A DNA stretch of 64,000 bases, taken from Neobacillus rhizophilus (GTDB taxonomy: Bacteria; Bacillota; Bacilli; Bacillales; Cytobacillaceae). Within the stretch, counting starts at the first letter, position 1; every line of letters starts with the position of its first letter. The position numbers were made by a program, and so were the translations under genes. The stretch spans positions 1 to 64,000 of the forward strand of contig NZ_JAGYPF010000009.1 in assembly GCF_018343535.1 (NCBI RefSeq). The letters are read 5' to 3'. Below are positions 29,973-37,988 of the stretch, one piece after another. The notes under the pieces are model-generated. The model was not told the DNA's origin, searched no databases, and was given only the letters and a program-made list of their open reading frames with translations.

Positions 29973-30803
29973 TTATTTTTTACGACGACGAATAATAAGT
30001 TTGTCGGATTTGTTTTTCTTCTTGCGAGTTTTGTAACCAAGAGTCGGTTTGCCCCAAGGAGTCATTGGAGACTTACGTCCGATTGGTGAACGTCCTTCAC
30101 CACCACCGTGTGGGTGATCGTTAGGGTTCATAACAGATCCGCGGACAGTTGGGCGCTTGCCTAACCAGCGAGAACGACCAGCTTTACCAATTTTAATAAG
30201 TTCATGCTGTTCGTTTCCTACTTGACCGATAGATGCACGGCATTCAGAAAGAATCATGCGTGTTTCACCAGAAGTTAAACGTACAAGTACGTATTTACCT
30301 TCTTTACCAAGTACTTGAGCGCTTGTTCCAGCAGAACGAACTAACTGGCCGCCTTTACCTGGTTTTAATTCGATGTTGTGTACTACTGTACCAACAGGAA
30401 TATTTGCTAATGGAAGTGAGTTACCTACTTTAATATCTGCCTCAGGGCCCGACATTACTTCCATGCCTACTTCAAGATTTTTTGGAGCTAAGATATAACG
30501 CTTTTCACCATCAGCATAGTTGATTAGTGCAATGTTTGCAGAACGGTTTGGATCGTATTCGATAGTGGCAACGCGTCCAGGAATGCCATCTTTGTTACGT
30601 TTAAAGTCGATTAAACGATATTGACGCTTATGGCCGCCACCTTGATGACGAACAGTTAACTTACCTTGGTTGTTACGGCCGCCTTTGCTCTTTAAAGGAG
30701 CTAAAAGTGATTTTTCAGGTGTGCTTGTTGTGATTTCAGCGAAATCAGAAACAGTCATCCCACGACGTCCGTTAGAGGTAGGTTTGTACTTTTTAATCGC
30801 CAT
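29973..30803 (-). CDS. rplB: 50S ribosomal protein L2
   Basis: A 276-aa L2 (uL2), needed for peptidyl transfer and subunit joining. MAIKKYKPTSNGRRGMTVSD starts it. The catalytic-centre histidine region is MNPNDHPHGGGEGRSPIG, and the tail is basic (KTRKKKNKSDKLI). GAGGGAA ribosome binding site. No anomalies. Confidence 0.98.
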   Translation of the reverse strand: MAIKKYKPTSNGRRGMTVSDFAEITTSTPEKSLLAPLKSKGGRNNQGKLTVRHQGGGHKRQYRLIDFKRNKDGIPGRVATIEYDPNRSANIALINYADGEKRYILAPKNLEVGMEVMSGPEADIKVGNSLPLANIPVGTVVHNIELKPGKGGQLVRSAGTSAQVLGKEGKYVLVRLTSGETRMILSECRASIGQVGNEQHELIKIGKAGRSRWLGKRPTVRGSVMNPNDHPHGGGEGRSPIGRKSPMTPWGKPTLGYKTRKKKNKSDKLIIRRRKK

Positions 30804-30830
30804 TTTATTTCCCTCCTCTTATATTAGATT

Positions 30831-31115
30831 TTAGCTTTCAAAGAATTCGATTTCTTTGCTGTCAGCAGTTAGTTTAACGATTGCCTTGCGGCGTTTGTTT
30901 GTGTAACCGCCAAATTTACCCATACGCTTGAACTTACCTTTGTAGTTCATGATGTTGACTTTATCAACTTCTACGCCAAAGATTTCTTCGACAGCATCTT
31001 TAACTTGAGTTTTATTAGCCTTAACATCTACTTCAAAAGTATATTTCTTTTCAGCCATTAGGTCAGTAGAACGTTCAGTGATAACGGGGCGCTTAATGAT
31101 ATCGCGTGCATCCAT
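30831..31115 (-). CDS. rplW: 50S ribosomal protein L23
   Basis: A 94-aa L23 (uL23), docking site for trigger factor and SRP at the tunnel exit. DIIKRPVITERSTDLMAEKKYTF-type start and MGKFGGYTNKRRKAIVKL are diagnostic. Its ATG overlaps the last base of the rplD stop, with GGAGGTGC inside the rplD end. Confidence 0.98.
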   Translation of the reverse strand: MDARDIIKRPVITERSTDLMAEKKYTFEVDVKANKTQVKDAVEEIFGVEVDKVNIMNYKGKFKRMGKFGGYTNKRRKAIVKLTADSKEIEFFES

Positions 31116-31738
31116 TATGCAAGCACCTCCTCTACTTTTTCAACCGCTGCTTTTGTCATGATTAATTTATCATGATTTACAACGTCTAATACGTTGATTC
31201 CATCAGCAGTTACAACTGTCACACCAGGAATGTTGCGAGCAGATAATGCTACGTTTTCATCAAGGTCAGCTGTAACGATTAATGCTTTTTTCTCAACAGA
31301 AAGACCATTTAAAACAGCTTTGAAGTCTTTTGTTTTTGGTGCATCGAAAGCTAAGCTTTCAAGTACTAACACTTTTTCTTCTAGAACTTTAGAAGATAAT
31401 GCAGATTTGATTGCTAAACGACGAACTTTTTTCGGTAATTTATAGCTGTAGCTGCGTGGTTGTGGACCAAATACAGTACCACCTCCGCGCCATTGTGGAG
31501 AACGGATAGACCCTTGACGAGCACGACCTGTTCCCTTTTGGCGCCATGGTTTACGACCACCGCCGGCTACCTCAGAACGATTTTTAACTTTATGAGTTCC
31601 CTGACGTAAAGAAGCTCTTTGCATAATGATCGCTTCAAATAATACGTGTTGGTTAGGTTCAATACCAAATACGGATTCGTTTAACTCGATTTCACCAACT
31701 TGTGAACCGCTTTGGTTAAATAATGCTACTTTCGGCAT
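31115..31738 (-). CDS. rplD: 50S ribosomal protein L4
   Basis: A 207-aa L4 (uL4). The extended loop into the exit tunnel (GGRKPWRQKGTGRARQGSIR) is intact and wild-type looking. In E. coli L4 also represses the S10 operon through its leader; whether that holds here is unknown. The gene overlaps rplW by one base. Confidence 0.98.
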   Translation of the reverse strand: MPKVALFNQSGSQVGEIELNESVFGIEPNQHVLFEAIIMQRASLRQGTHKVKNRSEVAGGGRKPWRQKGTGRARQGSIRSPQWRGGGTVFGPQPRSYSYKLPKKVRRLAIKSALSSKVLEEKVLVLESLAFDAPKTKDFKAVLNGLSVEKKALIVTADLDENVALSARNIPGVTVVTADGINVLDVVNHDKLIMTKAAVEKVEEVLA

Positions 31739-31767
31739 TCCTATGTTCCTCCTTTCTTATGAAGTGA

Positions 31768-32394
31768 TTATGCTTTAACCGCACCTTTGATTTTTAGTAA
31801 TGCTTTTTTCGCACCTGGAACGTTACCTTTGATTAAAAGAAGATTACGCTCAGTGTCAACCTTAACGACTTCAAGGTTTTGAACAGTAACTTGCTCTCCG
31901 CCCATACGTCCAGGTAATAATTTACCTTTGAATACACGGTTTGGAGCAACTGGTCCCATTGAACCAGGACGACGATGGTAACGAGAGCCGTGAGCCATTG
32001 GGCCGCGAGATTGTCCGTGGCGCTTGATAGAGCCTTGGAAACCTTTACCCTTTGAGATTCCTGTTACATCTACTAAATCGCCTGCAGCGAAAATATCAAC
32101 ATTGACTTCTTGACCAACTTCATAGCCTGCTAAGTCATCTCCGCGGAATTCGCGAACGAAGCGCTTAGGAGCAGTATTCGCTTTTGCAACATGTCCCTTT
32201 TCAGGTTTGTTAGCTAACTTTTCACGTTTATCTTCGAAACCCACCTGAATAGCCTCGTAGCCATCAGTTTCCGCAGATTTCTTTTGAAGAATAACGTTTG
32301 GAGCTACCTCAACTACTGTTACAGGAATTAAGTTTCCGTTCTCAGCAAATACTTGAGTCATACCAATCTTTCTTCCTAAGATTCCTTTGGTCAT
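31768..32394 (-). CDS. rplC: 50S ribosomal protein L3
   Basis: A 208-aa L3 (uL3), with the W-finger region KGKGFQGSIKRHGQSRGPMA close to the peptidyl-transferase centre. The ATG at 32394 (MTKGILGRKIGM) is the family start; the GTG at 32403 lies inside the ribosome binding site AGGAGGTG. Second gene of the S10 cluster. Confidence 0.98.
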   Translation of the reverse strand: MTKGILGRKIGMTQVFAENGNLIPVTVVEVAPNVILQKKSAETDGYEAIQVGFEDKREKLANKPEKGHVAKANTAPKRFVREFRGDDLAGYEVGQEVNVDIFAAGDLVDVTGISKGKGFQGSIKRHGQSRGPMAHGSRYHRRPGSMGPVAPNRVFKGKLLPGRMGGEQVTVQNLEVVKVDTERNLLLIKGNVPGAKKALLKIKGAVKA

Positions 32395-32432
32395 GTAAGT
32401 CACACCTCCTAATTTTGTATAAATTTATTTGA

Positions 32433-32741
32433 TTATAATTTGATTTCGATATCTACACCGGATGGTAAATCTAATCTCATTAATGCATCAACTGTTTGTG
32501 GAGTTGGATTAACGATGTCGATTAGACGCTTATGTGTCCGCATTTCAAATTGCTCACGAGAATCTTTGTACTTGTGAACCGCACGAAGAATCGTATATAC
32601 AGATTTTTCAGTTGGAAGCGGAATCGGACCAGACACTGCTGCACCTGAACGTTTTGCTGTTTCAACGATTTTTTCTGCAGATTGATCAAGGATTCTGTGA
32701 TCATATGCTTTTAAGCGGATACGAATTTTTTGTTTTGCCAT
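32433..32741 (-). CDS. rpsJ: 30S ribosomal protein S10
   Basis: A 102-aa S10 (uS10), which also acts as NusE in antitermination. MAKQKIRIRLKAYDHRILDQ and FEMRTHKRLIDIVNPTPQTV are diagnostic; the tetracycline-associated loop near residues 53-60 (TILRAVHKYKDS) looks ordinary. It is the first gene of the long cluster, behind two SigA promoters and a roughly 130-nt structured leader. Confidence 0.98.
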   Translation of the reverse strand: MAKQKIRIRLKAYDHRILDQSAEKIVETAKRSGAAVSGPIPLPTEKSVYTILRAVHKYKDSREQFEMRTHKRLIDIVNPTPQTVDALMRLDLPSGVDIEIKL

Positions 32742-32870
32742 TATTTTCCCTCCTTTATTCGCCTATTTTTAAAATAGACATTTCTCAGTGAGAATTTCCC
32801 TAACACAGCGCCATGGCAAAGCGGCCGGGTGTGTCAGCAACCTCTCACATCATCGCAGTCAAAGACCAAC
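32742..32870 (-). other. rpsJ (S10 operon) leader RNA
   Basis: Untranslated leader from the nearer promoter to rpsJ. On the minus strand it contains foldable elements: TTCTCACTGAGAA, CTATTTTAAAAATAG just before the ribosome binding site, and a GC-rich region with GGCCGC and GGCGC segments (about 32800-32830). No T-run terminator was seen. It could host autoregulation by an S10-operon protein; this is inference. Confidence 0.45.
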
Positions 32871-32877
32871 ATTGTCT

Positions 32878-32906
32878 ATTATACATAAAACATAAAGCAA
32901 ACGCAA
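32878..32906 (-). promoter_or_regulatory. rpsJ promoter P2
   Basis: Minus strand TTGCGT, 17 bp, TATAAT (perfect -10), about 140 bp before rpsJ. Confidence 0.8.
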
Positions 32907-32952
32907 CATTTATTACGATTTTTTTTAGTCTTATGTCCTAAACACTTTTATT

Positions 32953-32981
32953 ATTATAACGGCTGATATACATGATTTCAA
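32953..32981 (-). promoter_or_regulatory. rpsJ promoter P1
   Basis: Minus strand TTGAAA, 17 bp, TATAAT. It lies 75 bp upstream of P2 and downstream of the tuf terminator, so the S10 cluster has its own tandem promoters. The rest of 32982-33078 holds only AT-rich sequence. Confidence 0.8.
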
Positions 32982-33078
32982 CACATAATATTAATCTCCA
33001 GTAATCTCCTAATTTAATTACATTTAGACATTCATAATTATATAGAAGAAACACGGAATATTTTTAAATGAATAATAT

Positions 33079-33112
33079 AAAAAAGCAGCTGGATCGTCAC
33101 CCAGCTGCTTCC
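33079..33112 (-). terminator. terminator after tuf
   Basis: On the minus strand AAGCAGCTGG pairs with CCAGCTGCTT around an eight-base loop, followed by TTTTTT-type run. It ends the rplGB/fusA/tuf unit. Confidence 0.93.
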
Positions 33113-33124
33113 GTTATTGTTTGA

Positions 33125-34312
33125 TTACTCAACGATTGTAGTGATTGAACCTGAACCTACAGTACGTCCACCTTCACGGATAGAGAACTTAGTTCCTTCT
33201 TCAATCGCAACTGGAGCGATAAGCTCAACAGTCATTTCTGTGTTATCGCCAGGCATGATCATTTCAGTACCTTCTGGAAGAATGATGATACCAGTGATAT
33301 CAGAAGTACGGAAATAGAATTGTGGACGATAGTTTGAGAAGAATGGAGTATGACGTCCACCTTCTTCTTTAGATAATACGTAAACTTGTGCTTTGAACTT
33401 TGTGTGTGGAGTGATGGACTTTGGCTTAGCCAAAACTTGTCCACGCTCGATTTCTTCACGTGCTACACCACGAAGAAGGGCACCAATGTTGTCACCAGCT
33501 TCAGCAAAGTCAAGAAGCTTACGGAACATTTCTACACCTGTTACAGTTGTAGATTTTGGCTCTTCAGTGAAACCAACGATTTCAACTACGTCACCAACTT
33601 TAACTACGCCACGCTCAACGCGTCCTGTAGCTACTGTACCACGACCAGTGATCGAGAATACGTCCTCAACTGGCATCATGAATGGCTTGTCAGTGTCACG
33701 AGTTGGGTTTGGAATGTAGCTGTCAACAGCATCCATAAGTTCGATAATTTTTTCTTCCCATGCAGCATCGCCTTCTAATGCTTTAAGAGCAGAACCTTTG
33801 ATAACTGGAGTGTCATCGCCAGGGAAATCATATTCAGAAAGAAGATCACGAATTTCCATTTCTACTAATTCAAGTAATTCTTCGTCGTCAACCATGTCAC
33901 ACTTGTTCATGAATACAACAAGGTAAGGTACGCCTACCTGACGAGAAAGAAGGATGTGCTCACGAGTTTGTGGCATTGGACCATCAGTTGCAGATACAAC
34001 TAAGATACCGCCGTCCATTTGTGCAGCACCAGTGATCATGTTTTTAACATAGTCAGCGTGTCCTGGGCAGTCAACGTGTGCATAGTGACGTGCATCAGTT
34101 TCATACTCAACGTGTGCAGTAGAGATTGTGATACCACGTTCTCTTTCTTCTGGAGCACCATCGATTTGATCGTATGCACGAGCTTCTGCTTTACCTTGTT
34201 TAGCAAGTACAGAAGTGATTGCAGCAGTTAAAGTAGTTTTACCATGGTCAACGTGTCCGATTGTACCAATGTTAACGTGTGGCTTTGAACGGTCGAATTT
34301 AGCTTTTGCCAT
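33125..34312 (-). CDS. tuf: elongation factor Tu
   Basis: A 395-aa GTPase that delivers aminoacyl-tRNA to the ribosome. G1 GHVDHGKT (19-26), the effector segment RGITI, DCPGHADYVKNM (G3) and MNKCDMVDDEEL (NKxD) are intact, followed by domains 2 and 3 (ending VGSGSITTIVE). It has its own promoter directly after fusA, a leader hairpin, and a strong terminator. AAAGGAGG precedes the ATG. Confidence 0.99.
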   Translation of the reverse strand: MAKAKFDRSKPHVNIGTIGHVDHGKTTLTAAITSVLAKQGKAEARAYDQIDGAPEERERGITISTAHVEYETDARHYAHVDCPGHADYVKNMITGAAQMDGGILVVSATDGPMPQTREHILLSRQVGVPYLVVFMNKCDMVDDEELLELVEMEIRDLLSEYDFPGDDTPVIKGSALKALEGDAAWEEKIIELMDAVDSYIPNPTRDTDKPFMMPVEDVFSITGRGTVATGRVERGVVKVGDVVEIVGFTEEPKSTTVTGVEMFRKLLDFAEAGDNIGALLRGVAREEIERGQVLAKPKSITPHTKFKAQVYVLSKEEGGRHTPFFSNYRPQFYFRTSDITGIIILPEGTEMIMPGDNTEMTVELIAPVAIEEGTKFSIREGGRTVGSGSITTIVE

Positions 34313-34359
34313 TTGGAAAATCCTCCTTTGGATTATAAAAATTAAGTATATTTAAGCGG

Positions 34360-34396
34360 AAACTGTAAAGAGGTTATCCTCATTTCACAGTTTCCA
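34360..34396 (-). other. hairpin in the tuf leader
   Basis: On the minus strand GGAAACTGT pairs with ACAGTTTCC, and inside it GAGG-ATAA-CCTC forms a second short stem. No T-run follows. It lies between the tuf promoter and the ribosome binding site, so it would be the 5' end of the short tuf transcript; it may be a processing or stability element. Confidence 0.55.
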
Positions 34397-34410
34397 TTCT
34401 TACATAAGTA

Positions 34411-34439
34411 GTTATACTTTAAAGACAGGTGAAAATCAA
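34411..34439 (-). promoter_or_regulatory. tuf promoter
   Basis: Minus strand TTGATT, 17 bp, TATAAC, with the -35 immediately after the fusA stop codon. Extra tuf transcription independent of fusA fits the high demand for EF-Tu. Confidence 0.7.
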
Positions 34440-36521
34440 TTACTCACCTTTATTTTTTTTGATGATTTCTTCAGAAACTGATTTAGGTACTTCTTCGTAG
34501 TGATCAAAGTGCATAGAGAATACTCCACGACCTTGTGTGCTAGAACGAAGTGCAGTTGCATAACCAAACATTTCTGATAGAGGTACCATAGCACGAACAA
34601 CTTGTGCATTACCACGAGCTTCCATACCCTCTACGCGTCCACGACGAGCAGTAATTTGTCCCATGATATCACCTAGATATTCTTCAGGGATAACAACTTC
34701 AACTCTCATCATAGGCTCAAGAATTACAGGCTGACACTTAGAAGCAGCATTTTTAAGAGCCAGTGAAGCGGCAATCTTAAACGCCATTTCGGAGGAGTCA
34801 ACATCATGGTAAGATCCATCGAATAATCTTGCTTTAATATCAACTAATGGATATCCAGCAAGAACACCGCGTTGTAGAGCATCTTCAAGTCCAGCTTGGA
34901 CTGGAGCGATGTATTCACGAGGAACAACACCACCGACGATACCGTTTTCGAACTCGAATCCTTTTCCTTCTTCGTTAGGTGAGAATTCGATCCAAACGTG
35001 TCCGTATTGACCGCGTCCACCAGACTGACGAGCGAACTTACCTTCAACTTGTGCAGAAGCACGGAATGTTTCACGGTAAGCAACCTGCGGTGCACCTACA
35101 TTAGCTTCAACTTTGAATTCACGACGCATACGGTCAACGATGATATCTAGGTGAAGCTCACCCATACCAGCGATGATTACTTGTCCAGTTTCCTGGTCAG
35201 TATGTGCACGGAAAGTCGGATCTTCTTCTTGCAGCTTTTGTAGAGCAGTTGTCATTTTATCTTGGTCAGCTTTTGATTTAGGTTCAACTGAAAGCTGGAT
35301 TACTGGCTCTGGGAATTGCATAGACTCTAGGATAACAGGGTTTTTGTCGTCACATAGAGTATCACCAGTAGTTGTATCTTTCAAACCTACAGCAGCAGCA
35401 ATATCACCGGCATAAACCTTTGAGATTTCTTGACGGCTGTTTGCGTGCATTTGCAGGATACGTCCGATACGTTCGCGTTTTCCTTTAGTTGAGTTCTGAA
35501 CATATGATCCAGACTCTAAAGTACCAGAATAAACGCGGAAGAACGTTAATTTACCAACATAAGGGTCTGTCATAACTTTAAATGCAAGAGCTGAGAATGG
35601 CTCTTCGTCACTTGAGTGACGCTCAACGATTTCCTCTTCATCATCCACAGCATGACCTTTGATGGCAGGTACATCTAATGGAGATGGAAGGTAATCGATA
35701 ACTGCATCTAACATTAACTGAACACCTTTGTTTTTGAAAGCTGATCCACAGATAACTGGGTAGAATTCAACGTTAACAGTACCTTTACGGATTGCGGCTT
35801 TTAACTCTTCTTTTGAGATTTCCTCTCCGCCAAGGTATTTTTCCATTAACTCTTCATCAAGTTCAGCTACTGCCTCAACTAATTTTTCACGATATTCTTC
35901 AGCTTGTGCACGGTGTTCTTCTGGAATCTCACGAACTTCAATATCAGTTCCTAAGTCGTTTCCGTAGAATACAGCGTTCATTTCCACAAGGTCAATGATG
36001 GCTGAGAATTGATCTTCAGCACCGATTGGTAACTGAATTGGATGAGCATTCGCTTGCAGACGCTCATGTAATGTTTTCACAGAGTACAGGAAGTCTGCGC
36101 CGATTTTGTCCATCTTGTTTACGAATACTACACGTGGTACTCCGTAAGTAGTTGCTTGACGCCAAACTGTTTCAGTTTGTGGTTCAACACCTGACTGAGC
36201 ATCCAGTACAGCTACCGCACCATCAAGTACACGAAGGGAACGTTCTACTTCAACAGTGAAGTCTACGTGTCCTGGAGTGTCGATGATGTTAACACGGTGG
36301 CCTTTCCATTGTGCAGTTGTTGCAGCGGAAGTGATTGTGATTCCGCGTTCTTGTTCTTGCTCCATCCAGTCCATCTGAGACGCACCTTCATGTGTTTCAC
36401 CGATTTTATGAATCTTACCAGTGTAATAAAGGACACGCTCAGTGGTAGTCGTTTTACCGGCATCGATGTGAGCCATGATGCCGATATTACGAGTATTTTC
36501 TAAGGAGAACTCTCTTGCCAT
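34440..36521 (-). CDS. fusA: elongation factor G
   Basis: A 693-aa translocation GTPase. G1 AHIDAGKTT (17-25), effector GITITSAATT, DTPGHVDF (G3) and NKMD (G4) lie in domain I; domains II-V follow and end VSEEIIKKNKGE. Fusidic-acid-binding positions look ordinary. It follows rpsG after 48 bp with its own ribosome binding site. Nothing unusual. Confidence 0.99.
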   Translation of the reverse strand: MAREFSLENTRNIGIMAHIDAGKTTTTERVLYYTGKIHKIGETHEGASQMDWMEQEQERGITITSAATTAQWKGHRVNIIDTPGHVDFTVEVERSLRVLDGAVAVLDAQSGVEPQTETVWRQATTYGVPRVVFVNKMDKIGADFLYSVKTLHERLQANAHPIQLPIGAEDQFSAIIDLVEMNAVFYGNDLGTDIEVREIPEEHRAQAEEYREKLVEAVAELDEELMEKYLGGEEISKEELKAAIRKGTVNVEFYPVICGSAFKNKGVQLMLDAVIDYLPSPLDVPAIKGHAVDDEEEIVERHSSDEEPFSALAFKVMTDPYVGKLTFFRVYSGTLESGSYVQNSTKGKRERIGRILQMHANSRQEISKVYAGDIAAAVGLKDTTTGDTLCDDKNPVILESMQFPEPVIQLSVEPKSKADQDKMTTALQKLQEEDPTFRAHTDQETGQVIIAGMGELHLDIIVDRMRREFKVEANVGAPQVAYRETFRASAQVEGKFARQSGGRGQYGHVWIEFSPNEEGKGFEFENGIVGGVVPREYIAPVQAGLEDALQRGVLAGYPLVDIKARLFDGSYHDVDSSEMAFKIAASLALKNAASKCQPVILEPMMRVEVVIPEEYLGDIMGQITARRGRVEGMEARGNAQVVRAMVPLSEMFGYATALRSSTQGRGVFSMHFDHYEEVPKSVSEEIIKKNKGE

Positions 36522-36569
36522 TGGGTCTTTCTCCTTCCTAGTAGAAAGTTTTTATATTTGAAGGTTAGA

Positions 36570-37040
36570 TTACCAACGATAGTGAGCAAACGCTTTGTTT
36601 GCTTCAGCCATTTTGTGTGTATCTTCACGTTTCTTAACAGACGCACCACTGTTGTTTGCTGCATCCATGATTTCATTCGCTAAGCGCTCTTCCATTGTTT
36701 TTTCACCGCGAAGACGCGCATAGTTTACCAACCAGCGAAGACCAAGAGTTGTACGGCGGTCAGGACGCACCTCAACTGGAACTTGGTAGTTAGCACCACC
36801 GACACGGCGCGCTCTTACTTCTAGAACTGGCATGATATTTTTCATTGCTGCTTCGAATACTTCCATAGGTTCTTTCCCAGAACGCTCACGGATTGTATTA
36901 AATGCAGAGTAAAGAATTTCTTGAGATTTACCTCTTTTACCGTCAATCATCATTTTGTTGATAAGACGAGTAACTAATTTTGAATTGTAAAGTGGATCTG
37001 GTAACACGTCTCTCTTTGCTACAGGACCTTTACGTGGCAT
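36570..37040 (-). CDS. rpsG: 30S ribosomal protein S7
   Basis: A 156-aa S7 (uS7), the head-assembly initiator. MPRKGPVAKRDVLPDPLYNS is the family start, so the ATG at 37040 is used with AAAGGAGG upstream rather than the in-frame one at 37058. The C-terminal EANKAFAHYRW is typical. It lies between rpsL and fusA. Confidence 0.98.
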   Translation of the reverse strand: MPRKGPVAKRDVLPDPLYNSKLVTRLINKMMIDGKRGKSQEILYSAFNTIRERSGKEPMEVFEAAMKNIMPVLEVRARRVGGANYQVPVEVRPDRRTTLGLRWLVNYARLRGEKTMEERLANEIMDAANNSGASVKKREDTHKMAEANKAFAHYRW

Positions 37041-37079
37041 GCTTTTTCCTCCTTTCAAAGAAGCTTCTATTTAGTATGA

Positions 37080-37502
37080 TTATTTCTTAGCTGCTTTTGG
37101 TCTCTTAGTACCATATTTTGAGCGGCCTTGCATACGGTTGTTAACTCCAGCTGTATCAAGTGCTCCGCGTACGATGTGATAACGTACCCCTGGTAAGTCT
37201 TTTACACGTCCGCCACGGATAAGAACAACACTGTGCTCTTGAAGGTTGTGGCCGATACCAGGAATGTATGCAGTCACCTCGATACCATTTGTCAAGCGTA
37301 CACGAGCATATTTACGTAACGCTGAGTTTGGTTTCTTTGGAGTCATTGTACCAACACGAGTACATACCCCGCGTTTTTGTGGTGAAGATACATTTGTTTG
37401 TGATTTTTTGAAGCTGTTATAACCTTTATTTAGCGCAGGTGATTTTGACTTCTCAGTCGTTGACTGACGTGGTTTGCGCACTAATTGGTTAATTGTAGGC
37501 AT
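37080..37502 (-). CDS. rpsL: 30S ribosomal protein S12
   Basis: A 140-aa S12 (uS12) at the decoding centre. MTPKKPNSALRKYARVRL carries the conserved lysine associated with streptomycin sensitivity, and the PGVRYHIVRGALDT loop with the second site is also wild type. A streptomycin-sensitive ribosome is expected from this gene. GGGAGG precedes the ATG. Confidence 0.98.
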   Translation of the reverse strand: MPTINQLVRKPRQSTTEKSKSPALNKGYNSFKKSQTNVSSPQKRGVCTRVGTMTPKKPNSALRKYARVRLTNGIEVTAYIPGIGHNLQEHSVVLIRGGRVKDLPGVRYHIVRGALDTAGVNNRMQGRSKYGTKRPKAAKK

Positions 37503-37605
37503 GTTATTTTCCTCCCTTCATTTATTGTAAGCCCACACATCCAGGTGGTTCATTTTTTTGCAAAAACAAAGTTTTTGCAGACTACTCTATCTACAAAAAC
37601 AGTTT

Positions 37606-37854
37606 TTAACGGATAATTGCAACAGCGGCCGCACCAACTTGTATTCCGCATGCTTTACCAAGTTTTTTCATGGAATCGACATACTGAACAGGAACATCTA
37701 AGTCTTGAGCTGTTGTGACCACAAGTGCCGTAACTTTTTGGTCAGCATCTGCCGCGATAATCAGCTCTTCGACTTTTCCTTCCTTTAGTGCCTTCACTGC
37801 TTGTTTTGTCCCTATAATAAAACTCTTCGCCTGCAATACTTTTTCATAAGACAT
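37606..37854 (-). CDS. rplGB: L7Ae-family kink-turn-binding protein (YbxF/RplGB)
   Basis: An 82-aa L7Ae/L30e/YbxF-family protein. The segments VKEL-type (VEELIIAADADQKVT) and the C-terminal GKACGIQVGAAAVAI match the K-turn RNA-binding fold. B. subtilis YbxF binds kink turns, but its ribosomal role is unclear. It is the first gene of rplGB-rpsL-rpsG-fusA, behind a SigA promoter. GGAGGATAG precedes the ATG. Confidence 0.95.
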   Translation of the reverse strand: MSYEKVLQAKSFIIGTKQAVKALKEGKVEELIIAADADQKVTALVVTTAQDLDVPVQYVDSMKKLGKACGIQVGAAAVAIIR

Positions 37855-37899
37855 GATTGCTATCCTCCAAAGTATCAGGTGTATAGGAGCACCTTTGAT

Positions 37900-37928
37900 A
37901 TAGTAACATCTTAGAAAATAGATGTCAA
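37900..37928 (-). promoter_or_regulatory. promoter of rplGB-rpsL-rpsG-fusA
   Basis: Minus strand TTGACA (perfect), 17 bp, TACTAT, about 45 bp before the rplGB start and just after the rpoC terminator. Confidence 0.85.
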
Positions 37929-37950
37929 CACAACATTTAAATTTTTTCTT

Positions 37951-37982
37951 AAAATAGAGGCTGACTAAGGTCAGCCTCTGAC
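37951..37982 (-). terminator. terminator between rpoC and rplGB
   Basis: AGAGGCTGAC pairs perfectly with GTCAGCCTCT around a four-base loop; on the minus strand ATTTT follows. It lies just past the rpoC stop. The short T-run may allow some readthrough. Confidence 0.85.
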
Positions 37983-37988
37983 ATTTAT

